Under the pieces are notes generated by a model that saw nothing but the letters and a program-made list of their open reading frames with translations, ran no database searches and was not told the DNA's origin. The translations under genes were made by a program, and so were the position numbers. A stretch of DNA of 5,730 nucleotides from Spirochaetales bacterium (GTDB taxonomy: Bacteria; Spirochaetota; Spirochaetia; Sphaerochaetales; Sphaerochaetaceae): the NCBI GenBank assembly GCA_017632495.1, contig JAGBRG010000053.1, forward strand, positions 1-5,730, in the 5' to 3' direction. Of the stretch, positions 1 to 5,730 are shown piece by piece. Every line of letters starts with the position of its first letter. Position 1 is the stretch's first letter.

Positions 1-363
1 GTGATGCCCTTTGCAATCAGGACAATTCTTCCCGGTGCCAGAAAGATACCTCAGAGGCTGAGTCTTGCTGCAAAGACCATGGGAGCAAAAGATCGGGAGA
101 TCTACCGTAAGATTGAATACCCTCTTCTTAAGCCCTACAGAAGAAGAGCTCTGGCATTCTCATTCGCCCTTTCTCTTGGCGAGGTGAATGCTACGCTGAC
201 CCTAGGAGAAGGAAGGGTCACAACAATACCTGTTCTGATTTACAAGATGATCAACCAATACAACTATCAGGGAGCCTCAGCCCTGGCCGTAATCCTCATG
301 GCCGTAGCCGTGACCGTCTTTGCCATTGGCGAATCAAAAGGAGATGAAAGTGGCTTATCTTGA
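1..363 (+). CDS. ABC transporter permease, C-terminal part (5' end outside window)
   Basis: C-terminal 120 residues of an inner-membrane permease of a binding-protein-dependent importer. The frame is open at base 1, so the GTG/ATG at the very start should not be taken as the true start. The cytoplasmic EAA loop, which docks onto the ATPase, is visible near residues 22-45: AAKTMGA, then an I-EYPLL ending. The usual Glu of the EAA triplet appears to be Leu here. Two hydrophobic stretches follow (about 50-66 and 90-109), separated by SLGEVNATLTLGEG and IPVLIYKMI. That layout is typical of FbpB/ThiP/CysW-like permeases, often fused two-domain proteins for iron, thiamine or sulfate-type substrates. 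The end overlaps the downstream ATPase gene by 14 bases, so the two form one transport operon. Substrate cannot be fixed from this fragment. Confidence 0.86.
   Translation: MMPFAIRTILPGARKIPQRLSLAAKTMGAKDREIYRKIEYPLLKPYRRRALAFSFALSLGEVNATLTLGEGRVTTIPVLIYKMINQYNYQGASALAVILMAVAVTVFAIGESKGDESGLS
336..343 (+). promoter_or_regulatory. Ribosome binding site deciding the ATPase start
   Basis: AAAAGGAG lies inside the end of the permease gene. It abuts an ATG at 344 with zero spacing, too close to serve it. It stands six bases before a GTG at 350. The same six-base spacing is seen at the binding-protein and fumarase genes in this window, so GTG 350 is the preferred start. Confidence 0.7.
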
Positions 364-1321
364 ATGTAATGGCTTAAAGCGTATCTTCCCGGGAAAGTTC
401 ACCTTGGATCTCTCATTTGATATGGGAGAAAATGAGCTTTTGTGCATAATTGGGCCCTCTGGAAGCGGAAAATCAACGCTTTTATCCCTTCTTTGCGGAG
501 TTGACAGCCCTGATGAGGGCAGAATCATTCTCAACGGAAGCGACATAACCGACCTTCCAATTCAAAAGCGCAGAATCGGAATGGTCTTTCAGGATTTCTC
601 TCTTTTTCCCACAATGGATGTAGCTCAGAACATCTGCTATGGAATGAAAAACATTTCAAAAGAAGATAAAGATCGTCGCACTGCAGAGCTTTTGGACCTT
701 GTTGGACTTTCGGGTTTTGAGAAAAGATCAGTTCATAATCTAAGCGGCGGAGAGGCCCAGCGCATCGCCCTTGCAAGAGCCATTGCTGCACAGCCTCAGA
801 TTCTTCTTCTGGATGAACCTCTTTCTGCTTTGGATGCACCTCTTAGAAAGCGCCTGAGAACTGTAATCAGACAGATTCATGACGAGACAAAGATTCCGAT
901 GATATATGTTACTCACGACAGAGAGGAAGCCTTTGCCATAAGCGACAGAGTCATGATTTTGAACAAAGGAAAAGTCGAGGCCATAGGAAAGCCTCAGGAT
1001 GTCTACCTTAATCCTCCCAACCTGTTTTCCGCACGTTTTTCCGGTGAAGGTTCCGTCATACCAATGTCCTTACTTACAGAAGATACCTCAGAAAAGCTGG
1101 CATTTATCAGGCCAGAGGACATTAAAATCAACAAAACAAATCCCGGCGAGAATTACATCATCCTCAAGGATGCCGCGGTTCTTTCATCGGAATACATCAC
1201 ATCCGGTTTCTTTGTAAGGCTGTCTTATAAAGGAAGCGAACTGTGTTGCTATGCTTCATCGGAAGTGAAATCTGAAACTGTGGATCTTGCTGTAAGACAG
1301 GACCGAGTGCTGTGCTTCTGA
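350..1321 (+). CDS. ABC transporter ATP-binding protein, FbpC/PotA/CysA-like
   Basis: Cytoplasmic ATPase that powers the importer whose permease ends just upstream. From the preferred GTG start it has 323 residues. All nucleotide-binding motifs are intact: Walker A GPSGSGKS (35-42), Q-loop Gln81, signature LSGGE (131-135), Walker B ILLLDE (151-156), D-loop SALDA (159-163) and switch His189 in YVTHD. Residues from about 230 to the end, including FIRPEDIKI (252-260), look like the TOBE-type regulatory region of FbpC, PotA, CysA and ModC proteins. The length suits that family. An alternative ATG at 344 adds two residues but has no room for its ribosome site, and a TTG at 320 is less likely. It overlaps the permease by 14 bases, suggesting translational coupling. 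Substrate is not determined; iron(III), thiamine, sulfate or polyamine are all possible from the ATPase alone. Family assignment is firm. Confidence 0.95.
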   Translation: MAYLECNGLKRIFPGKFTLDLSFDMGENELLCIIGPSGSGKSTLLSLLCGVDSPDEGRIILNGSDITDLPIQKRRIGMVFQDFSLFPTMDVAQNICYGMKNISKEDKDRRTAELLDLVGLSGFEKRSVHNLSGGEAQRIALARAIAAQPQILLLDEPLSALDAPLRKRLRTVIRQIHDETKIPMIYVTHDREEAFAISDRVMILNKGKVEAIGKPQDVYLNPPNLFSARFSGEGSVIPMSLLTEDTSEKLAFIRPEDIKINKTNPGENYIILKDAAVLSSEYITSGFFVRLSYKGSELCCYASSEVKSETVDLAVRQDRVLCF

Positions 1322-1360
1322 GATTAGACAAAGCCATGGTTTTGGAATAGACTATAAAAG

Positions 1361-2005
1361 ATGGATTTCGGTTTACGTTTGGTCCTTGATATCATAGGTG
1401 TCGTCTCATTTACAATTTCAGGAGCCCTTGTGGCCGTCAGAAAGAAGATGGACTACCTTGGTGTCTGTATTCTGGGAGTGATCACCGCAGTCGGCGGAGG
1501 TGCGACCAGAGACATCATCATAGGAAGAACACCTCCTGTAATGTTCCAGGACCCGCTTTATGTTTTCATCGCCCTGATTGTCGCAAATGTGGTGTTCTTT
1601 TTCCTGTATTTCCATGTAAACGGAAAGTCCAAACCACTTGTGAACCACATCTTTGAAAAATACCTTTTCCTGTTTGACACAGTCGGTCTTGCCTCCTTTA
1701 CCATCAACGGCGTAATAGTCGGAGAGACAATGACAGATGGAGGAATCTTTCTCTGTTCATTCCTGGGTGTCATGACCGGAGTCGGAGGCGGAATCTTAAG
1801 GGATCTTCTTGCAAACGAGGTTCCGGCCATTTTCAGAAAGCACGTCTATGCCATGGCTTCTATTGCCGGTGCAATCTCAACAGCAGTTATTTGGCAATTC
1901 TCAGAAATTGCGGCAGTCTCCACGGGCCTGGTTCTTGTTGTCTTGATAAGAGCCCTTGCCATGCACTATAAGTGGAATCTGCCCCACATCAAAAAGCAGA
2001 GATAA
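1361..2005 (+). CDS. TRIC/UPF0126-family membrane protein (trimeric cation channel or glycine transporter family)
   Basis: Integral inner-membrane protein of 214 residues, the usual length for the UPF0126 family (Pfam PF03458; E. coli YadS and YicG). It shows the family's internal duplication: two homologous halves each carrying a glycine-rich kinked helix ending in Arg-Asp, GGGATRD (45-51) and GGGILRD (142-148). Matching first helices are VVSFTISGALVAV (14-26) and LASFTINGVIVG (110-121). About seven membrane segments can be drawn: 5-26, 33-53, 65-86, 102-122, 128-150, 162-180 and 184-203. Family knowledge: prokaryotic TRIC proteins form trimeric cation channels, and some members have been proposed to move glycine, so the cargo is open. 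The start is bounded by an in-frame TAA only four bases upstream. The ribosome site is weak (GGAATAG about ten bases away). It lies 39 bases after the ATPase gene and is probably co-transcribed. The stop codon is 11 bases from the convergent fumarase stop. Confidence 0.9.
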   Translation: MDFGLRLVLDIIGVVSFTISGALVAVRKKMDYLGVCILGVITAVGGGATRDIIIGRTPPVMFQDPLYVFIALIVANVVFFFLYFHVNGKSKPLVNHIFEKYLFLFDTVGLASFTINGVIVGETMTDGGIFLCSFLGVMTGVGGGILRDLLANEVPAIFRKHVYAMASIAGAISTAVIWQFSEIAAVSTGLVLVVLIRALAMHYKWNLPHIKKQR

Positions 2006-2016
2006 CCTTTTTCAAT
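2006..2016. other. Convergent gene junction without a clear terminator
   Basis: Eleven bases separate the stop codon of the TRIC-family gene (+) from that of fumarase (-). The only stem-like element is AAAAAG (1991-1996) facing CTTTTT (2007-2012) across a ten-base loop. It is nearly all A-T, reads similarly from both strands, and is too weak to call a terminator with confidence. Confidence 0.45.
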
Positions 2017-3393
2017 TCAGATCATCTGCTCGGGATGAAAGACCTTGTCAAACTCTTCAGATGAAAGAAGGCCAAGCGCTACGCAGGCCTCTTTCAGTGA
2101 TATGCCCTCTGCATAGGCTTTCTTGGCAACCTTTGCGGCATTCTCATATCCGATATACGGATTTAAGGCTGTGACAAGCATTAGCGAGTTATGAAGATTG
2201 CTTTCCATCTTCTCCCTATTGGCCTTGATTCCACATGCACAGTTTCTGTCAAAGCTTACAATGGCCTGGCTTAACAGGCGAGCTGACTGAAGGAAGTTGT
2301 AAATCAAAACAGGCATAAAGACATTAAGCTCAAAGTTGCCCTGGCTTGCCGCCATGGACACTGCAGTATCATTTCCCATGACCTGGACTGCTACCATTGT
2401 CACGGCCTCACACTGAGTGGGATTCACCTTGCCCGGCATGATGGAGGACCCCGGCTCGTTTTCCGGAATCGTTATCTCCCCAAGTCCGAGTCTTGGACCG
2501 CTTGCAAGCCAGCGCACATCGTTTGCAATCTTCATCATGTCGCAGGCAAGAGCCTTGATGGCTCCGTGTGCAAAGACAAGCTCGTCTTTTGAGGTAAGGG
2601 CATGGAATTTGTTGGAAGCAGAGATGAAGGTCTTTCCCGTGAGCTTGGAAATCTCCTTTGCAACGGCATCGGCAAAGCCTTCAGGTGCATTCAGCCCTGT
2701 TCCCACGGCAGTTCCGCCCAGAGCAAGCTCGCAAAGAGGTCTGACTGCGCTCTGAAGAAGCTCCACATCGCGCTCAAGGCTGGACCTCCAGCCTGAAATC
2801 TCCTGGCTGAAAGCTATGGGAGTTGCATCCTGAAGATGGGTTCTTCCGCTTTTTACAAGGCCCTCGTTCTGGACCTCGAGATGCTTGAAGGTCTTGATAA
2901 GGCCCTGAAGAGCGGGAATCAGGCTGTCCTGGATAATTGTGACAGCTGCGATATTCATGGCCGTGGGGAATGTGTCGTTGGATGACTGGCTCATGTTTAC
3001 ATCGTCATTCGGATGAAGAAGGGTCTTTTTTGCAATCTGGTTTGCGCGGTTGGCGATGACCTCGTTGGCGTTCATGTTGCTCTGGGTTCCGCTTCCGGTC
3101 TGCCAGACGACAAGAGGGAAATGTTCCAAAAGACTCAGGGATATGACTTCATCACAGGCCTGTGAAATGGCGGATAGTTTTTCCTGCGTCATCTTCTCGG
3201 GCAAAAGGGTTCTGTTTGCACGGGCTGCGGCCTTTTTCAGAATTCCGAAGGCACGGATTATCTCAGAGGGCATTGTCTCAATACCGACTCCTATTTCGAA
3301 GTTCTGATGACTTCTCTGAGTCTGTGCGCCCCAGAGCTTATCGCTTGGAACCTTTACCGTTCCCATTGAATCGTGCTCGATTCTATAATCCAT
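2017..3393 (-). CDS. fumC: Class II fumarate hydratase (fumarase C)
   Basis: Cytoplasmic enzyme interconverting fumarate and (S)-malate in the TCA cycle or its reductive branch. It has 458 residues, close to E. coli FumC (about 467). Superfamily landmarks are in order: substrate-binding SGTQSNMN (101-108), SSNDTFPT (137-144), the GRTHLQDA segment with catalytic-region His186 (183-190), and the mobile signature loop GSSIMPGKVNPTQCE (315-329) with Ser316/Ser317, Lys322 and Asn324. The PTQCE ending and the NPYIGYENAAK tail (411-421) favour fumarase over aspartase or argininosuccinate lyase. Class II fumarases have no iron-sulfur cluster, so they resist iron limitation and oxidants. The ATG start has an AAAAGGGG ribosome site six bases upstream. 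The gene follows the YitT gene by 15 bases and is probably in the same transcript. All motifs are intact, with no sign of decay. Confidence 0.97.
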   Translation of the reverse strand: MDYRIEHDSMGTVKVPSDKLWGAQTQRSHQNFEIGVGIETMPSEIIRAFGILKKAAARANRTLLPEKMTQEKLSAISQACDEVISLSLLEHFPLVVWQTGSGTQSNMNANEVIANRANQIAKKTLLHPNDDVNMSQSSNDTFPTAMNIAAVTIIQDSLIPALQGLIKTFKHLEVQNEGLVKSGRTHLQDATPIAFSQEISGWRSSLERDVELLQSAVRPLCELALGGTAVGTGLNAPEGFADAVAKEISKLTGKTFISASNKFHALTSKDELVFAHGAIKALACDMMKIANDVRWLASGPRLGLGEITIPENEPGSSIMPGKVNPTQCEAVTMVAVQVMGNDTAVSMAASQGNFELNVFMPVLIYNFLQSARLLSQAIVSFDRNCACGIKANREKMESNLHNSLMLVTALNPYIGYENAAKVAKKAYAEGISLKEACVALGLLSSEEFDKVFHPEQMI

Positions 3394-3399
3394 CGTCGT

Positions 3400-3407
3400 C
3401 CCCTTTT
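3400..3407 (-). promoter_or_regulatory. Ribosome binding site of fumC
   Basis: On the minus strand AAAAGGGG stands six bases before the fumC ATG at 3393. It lies inside the 15-base gap after the YitT stop codon, so fumC can be translated efficiently from a shared message. Confidence 0.7.
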
Positions 3408-3408
3408 C

Positions 3409-4281
3409 CTATATGATTGCCTTGGCAATAGGAGTAAAGCCCTCTCCCAGAACCTGGTTCGCATTCTGAACTATCATGAAGGCCCTCTCGTCAACCTCCC
3501 TGACCTTGGCCGTAAGTCCGCCAAGCTCATTGTTGGATACAACGGCCATGAGAACAGGCTTGTCGGCTCCGGTGTACATACCCTTTCCGTCTAAAAGTGT
3601 GGCGCTGTGGTCAAGGTTTTTCATGATGTAGGAAGCAAGCTCGTCGGGCTTACTTGTGATAATCATGACTACCTTGGCCTTGTTGGTGCCGAAGAACACA
3701 ACCTTATCTATGGTGATTCCTGTGATGTAGACGGTGATTATGGCATACAGGGCTCTTTCTAATCCGAATACAAAGGCCGAGGCAAAGATGATAACCGCAT
3801 CGGTTATCGTAAGAGCAGTGCCCAAAGAAAGCGGAGTGTACTTGTTCACAATCTGGGCAAGAATGTCGGTTCCGCCGGTGTTGGCGCCGCCTCTCATGAC
3901 AAAGCCTATTCCCATTCCCATGGCAACACCGCCGAAGACGGCACCCAGAAGAACATTGATGCTCTGAGAGTAATCAAGAATACTTTGGGAACCTGGAACC
4001 TTCATAAATACAGATGTGAAGGCCGAAAGAAGAACAGTTCCCAAAAGAGATTTGAGTCCGTACTTCTTTCCGAATATCTTCATTCCGATGAGAAACAGCG
4101 GAAGAGAAAGCGCGAAGATGACATAACCCGGATCCCAGCCCAAGACATGGTAGAGCATCGTGGCAATACCGCTGACACCACCTGATGCGATCTTTGCAGG
4201 TGTCACAAATAAAGCGATGCCTGCGGAGCACACGAGAGAACCGAATATTACATCCAGATAATCAAGTACTTTCCTCTTCAT
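3409..4281 (-). CDS. YitT-family membrane protein with C-terminal DUF2179 domain
   Basis: Inner-membrane protein of 290 residues, the usual YitT length, whose cargo or role is not established for the family. The N-terminal two thirds is hydrophobic, with segments at roughly 10-30, 36-48, 53-69, 78-96, 107-129, 153-173 and 176-192. Conserved family motifs are present: ASGGVSGIA (32-40) and GGANTGGTDILA (131-142). The soluble C-terminal part (about 200-290; KAKVVMIITS, DHSATLLDGKGMYTG, FMIVQNANQVLGEGF) is the DUF2179 domain, which has a PII-like ferredoxin fold and may sense a small ligand. The ATG start gives the usual family N-terminus (MKRKVLDYLDVIFGSL), but no clear Shine-Dalgarno sequence precedes it. 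The spacer after the binding-protein gene is 46 bases and AT-rich. The gene is 15 bases ahead of fumC, suggesting a shared transcript. Confidence 0.93.
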   Translation of the reverse strand: MKRKVLDYLDVIFGSLVCSAGIALFVTPAKIASGGVSGIATMLYHVLGWDPGYVIFALSLPLFLIGMKIFGKKYGLKSLLGTVLLSAFTSVFMKVPGSQSILDYSQSINVLLGAVFGGVAMGMGIGFVMRGGANTGGTDILAQIVNKYTPLSLGTALTITDAVIIFASAFVFGLERALYAIITVYITGITIDKVVFFGTNKAKVVMIITSKPDELASYIMKNLDHSATLLDGKGMYTGADKPVLMAVVSNNELGGLTAKVREVDERAFMIVQNANQVLGEGFTPIAKAII

Positions 4282-4327
4282 AGACTTCTATAATCTACAT
4301 TATTGAAAGGAATAAGTACAGTGATTA
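4282..4327 (-). promoter_or_regulatory. AT-rich spacer upstream of the YitT gene, possible promoter or operator
   Basis: This 46-base gap between the binding-protein stop and the YitT start is the largest non-coding stretch in the window and only about 26 percent G+C, well below the flanking genes. It contains a short inverted repeat, ATAAT-CTAC-ATTAT (4290-4303). No good -35/-10 pair, no terminator stem and no clear ribosome site could be made out. A regulatory role is a guess. Confidence 0.25.
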
Positions 4328-5374
4328 TCAGTTCATGTGAAGGACTCCACGGACTTGGTCATCAGTGAGATCTTTACCGTAGAACAGGCTGTAGAAAGTT
4401 TTGGTCTTTTCATCGATATCGATTCCCGCCTGGGGATAGAAAATCGATGCAAGATAGTACAGACCGATGATTCTGTTTGAGCAGACAGGATTGTCGATGA
4501 AGCAGTGCGGAATCGACGGAACTAGATAGACCCTGTTGTTCTGCACTGCGCTCAAAGTGGACCAATCCTTCTGAGTGGTGATTGTCTTATAGCCTTCCTC
4601 CGTGTAGGCGAAGATGTAATCCGGATCCAGCTGGTAGAGTGTCTCAAGCGAGATGTTTCCGTTGGCCTGGGCAAGCTTTGATGTGACTACAACTTCCGCT
4701 CCTGCCTTCTCCGCACACTGGGCATGGCTCTTTCCGGCTATGATGGCGTTCAGGCCGTCGTTGGATGATGTGATATATACTCTGGGCTTTTTGTCTGTTT
4801 TATACTTTTCAATCTCAGAAACCACATCCTCGTAGTAGCGTGCAAGCTTTTCCGCTCTCTCCTCCTGCTTTAAAAGCTTTCCCAGCGTCCTGAATACCTT
4901 GTCATAGTTATCCATGTTGGCTTCAAGGAAGATTACAGGAACTCCTATGTCCTGGCTGACCTGGTCAAGCTCTTTTGCCATCTCCTCCCTGGATCCCTTA
5001 ATATCCCCTACATCGATTATCATCTGGGGATTTGCAAGAATCAGGGCCTCTTTGTTGAGATTTGCCTTCTTGCCGTAAAGTGTTCCAAATACAGGAAGAT
5101 CGTGTGTGTATTTCGGATAGATTTCCTTTTCCATGTCGCTGAGCTTGCTTGACAGGCCCGCAAGATTTTCAGGTGCAACCTGGAAAACGATCACCTGGGC
5201 ATTGGAGCCGGACGGGGCAATCTTTGTTATGGTCTCAGGAAGGACTACCTGTCTTCCGAGATCATCTGTGAAGGTCTGAGTCTTTACATCAGAAGTTGTC
5301 TCATTTACGGCCTGTGAGAAGACAAGACCGATTGAAATGAGTGCAAACAAAAGAACAACAATCGTTTTTTTCAT
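4328..5374 (-). CDS. Periplasmic substrate-binding protein, FecB/BtuF-like (Peripla_BP_2), metal or metal-chelate ABC importer
   Basis: Extracytoplasmic solute receptor of 348 residues. The N-terminus is a Sec signal peptide (Lys2-Lys3, hydrophobic core about 4-17, likely cleavage after VFS near residue 20). There is no lipobox cysteine, so the mature protein should be free in a periplasm. The class III binding-protein layout is visible: an opening FTDDLGRQVVLPETITKIAP (35-54), an N-lobe with ALILANPQMIID (110-121), a long linking helix (about 155-190) and a C-lobe starting at PRVYITSS (197-204). The ending PHCFIDNPVCSNRIIGLYYLA (289-309) resembles the P-S-NR--GL-WLA pattern of binding proteins annotated for iron chelates or molybdate (MolA-like). 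His217, Cys220, His290, Cys291 and Cys298 could take part in ligand binding; this is inference. Translation is coupled to the upstream gene by an ATGA overlap with a strong ribosome site. No FecCD permease or ATPase follows; they may lie beyond the right edge. Exact ligand unknown. Confidence 0.9.
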   Translation of the reverse strand: MKKTIVVLLFALISIGLVFSQAVNETTSDVKTQTFTDDLGRQVVLPETITKIAPSGSNAQVIVFQVAPENLAGLSSKLSDMEKEIYPKYTHDLPVFGTLYGKKANLNKEALILANPQMIIDVGDIKGSREEMAKELDQVSQDIGVPVIFLEANMDNYDKVFRTLGKLLKQEERAEKLARYYEDVVSEIEKYKTDKKPRVYITSSNDGLNAIIAGKSHAQCAEKAGAEVVVTSKLAQANGNISLETLYQLDPDYIFAYTEEGYKTITTQKDWSTLSAVQNNRVYLVPSIPHCFIDNPVCSNRIIGLYYLASIFYPQAGIDIDEKTKTFYSLFYGKDLTDDQVRGVLHMN

Positions 5375-5730
5375 TTTTTTCTCCTTTTATTCAAAACGAA
5401 AACCGACAGTTCTTTTCTGTTTCTGAAGACAAAAGGGTAAGTGGAATTATCTGTCTTCTCTACGAAACCAAGATAGGACTGTGAGTTCTTTCCAAGATAT
5501 GTGAAGTCAATAAAGGCCTTTGCCTCCTCCAGTGATTTCAGAGGCTGGTCAAAATCCAAAGACAGCGATGACTCAGAAAAATCAAAAGAACTCTCCTTCA
5601 TCAGCTTTCTGATTTTTTCCGTCCTGTCCTCCCGTGTGTCCGTTCCATGCCCGTTATGTCGTGAGATGATATACACAAGGCGCATTGCAGCATGAGAAAG
5701 AAGGTCTGAAAGCTCAGAGATATCACTTAA
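5371..5730 (-). CDS. C-terminal part of an unplaced protein, possibly a class I SAM-dependent methyltransferase (5' end outside window)
   Basis: The reading frame stays open for fifteen codons upstream of the ATG at 5685 (LSDISELSDLLSHAA) to the right edge. This is therefore most likely the last 119 residues of a longer protein, not a complete 104-residue gene. It has no membrane segment or signal peptide and ends in a basic tail (NKRRKK). From memory, the spacing DRTEKI, then LSLDFDQPLKSLEEAKAFIDF, then FVEKTD, YPFVFRN and FVLN resembles the C-terminal cap of class I SAM-dependent methyltransferases found beside FecB/BtuF-like importers in gut bacteria. The SAM-binding fold itself would be off-window, so this assignment is tentative. 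Its TGA stop overlaps the start of the binding-protein gene (ATGA), implying coupled translation and possibly a joint task such as handling a metal chelate. Confidence 0.42.
   Translation of the reverse strand, partial: LSDISELSDLLSHAAMRLVYIISRHNGHGTDTREDRTEKIRKLMKESSFDFSESSLSLDFDQPLKSLEEAKAFIDFTYLGKNSQSYLGFVEKTDNSTYPFVFRNRKELSVFVLNKRRKK
5381..5388 (-). promoter_or_regulatory. Ribosome binding site of the binding-protein gene
   Basis: On the minus strand AAAAGGAG precedes the ATG at 5374 by a six-base A-tract. It sits inside the 3' end of the upstream gene, whose TGA stop overlaps the start codon as ATGA. This fits termination-reinitiation coupling. Confidence 0.75.

Noticed and set aside
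46..1092. The 12-base sequence AGATACCTCAGA occurs in both the permease gene (near 46) and the ATPase gene (near 1081)
   Set aside because: About one such match is expected by chance in a window this size, the copies are in different coding contexts, and there is no further similarity around them.
1336..1350. Tiny frame ATG GTT TTG GAA TAG between the ATPase and TRIC-family genes, as a possible leader peptide
   Set aside because: Four codons with no ribosome site and no attenuator-like hairpin after it; a chance occurrence.
2417..3307. Several open frames on the + strand opposite fumC (for example 2417-2755 and 3050-3307)
   Set aside because: They are antisense to an intact, highly conserved fumarase gene, show no recognisable motif, and lack ribosome sites. 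They reflect the codon use of fumC.
4282..4327. Possible Fur/PerR box at ATAAT-CTAC-ATTAT
   Set aside because: Fur and PerR inverted repeats have a one-base centre between the arms; here the centre is four bases and flanking positions do not match.
1..5730. CRISPR repeats, tRNA or rRNA genes, insertion sequences, toxin-antitoxin or phage-defence genes
   Set aside because: Nearly all of the window is accounted for by seven recognisable housekeeping or transport genes. No regularly spaced repeats, cloverleaf-like segments, transposase motifs or terminal inverted repeats were seen.

Overview
The window is densely coding and bacterial. It holds seven protein genes in two convergent blocks, and no intergenic gap exceeds about 46 bases. 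No rRNA, tRNA, CRISPR array, insertion sequence or integrase was seen. Organism (inference): a diderm, probably fermentative, host- or sediment-associated bacterium, with the Spirochaetota (Treponema/Sphaerochaeta-like) as my best guess. The substrate-binding protein has a plain Sec signal peptide without a lipobox cysteine, which suits a real periplasm better than a Gram-positive envelope. The YitT, TRIC/UPF0126 and class II fumarase genes are also compatible with that guess. No marker gene settles it.

Left block, + strand (1-2005). The window opens inside an ABC-transporter permease of the iron/thiamine/sulfate-like type. Its 3' end overlaps the start of the partner ATPase, an FbpC/PotA/CysA-like protein with a C-terminal TOBE-like region. 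A TRIC/UPF0126 membrane protein follows after 39 bases. The solute-binding protein of this importer is not in the window and may lie upstream.

Right block, - strand (5730-2017, read right to left). The first gene is the C-terminal part of a protein that runs off the right edge, possibly a SAM-dependent methyltransferase. It overlaps by ATGA a periplasmic binding protein of the FecB/BtuF (Peripla_BP_2) class, which normally captures iron chelates, haem, cobalamin or metal oxyanions. After a 46-base AT-rich spacer comes a YitT-family membrane protein with a C-terminal DUF2179 domain. Class II fumarase (fumC) follows after 15 bases. The fumarase and TRIC genes meet tail to tail with 11 bases between stop codons.

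How they may work together: the left block is a classical importer (permease plus ATPase) with a possible ion channel in the same transcript. The right block could be a co-transcribed set linking a metal/chelate-binding protein with an iron-independent fumarase, a pairing known from Fur-regulated operons in other bacteria. That link is inference. I see nothing here that clearly amounts to an undescribed system. The items worth a second look are the methyltransferase-like/binding-protein coupling, the His/Cys-rich segment of the binding protein, and the terminator-poor convergent junction.
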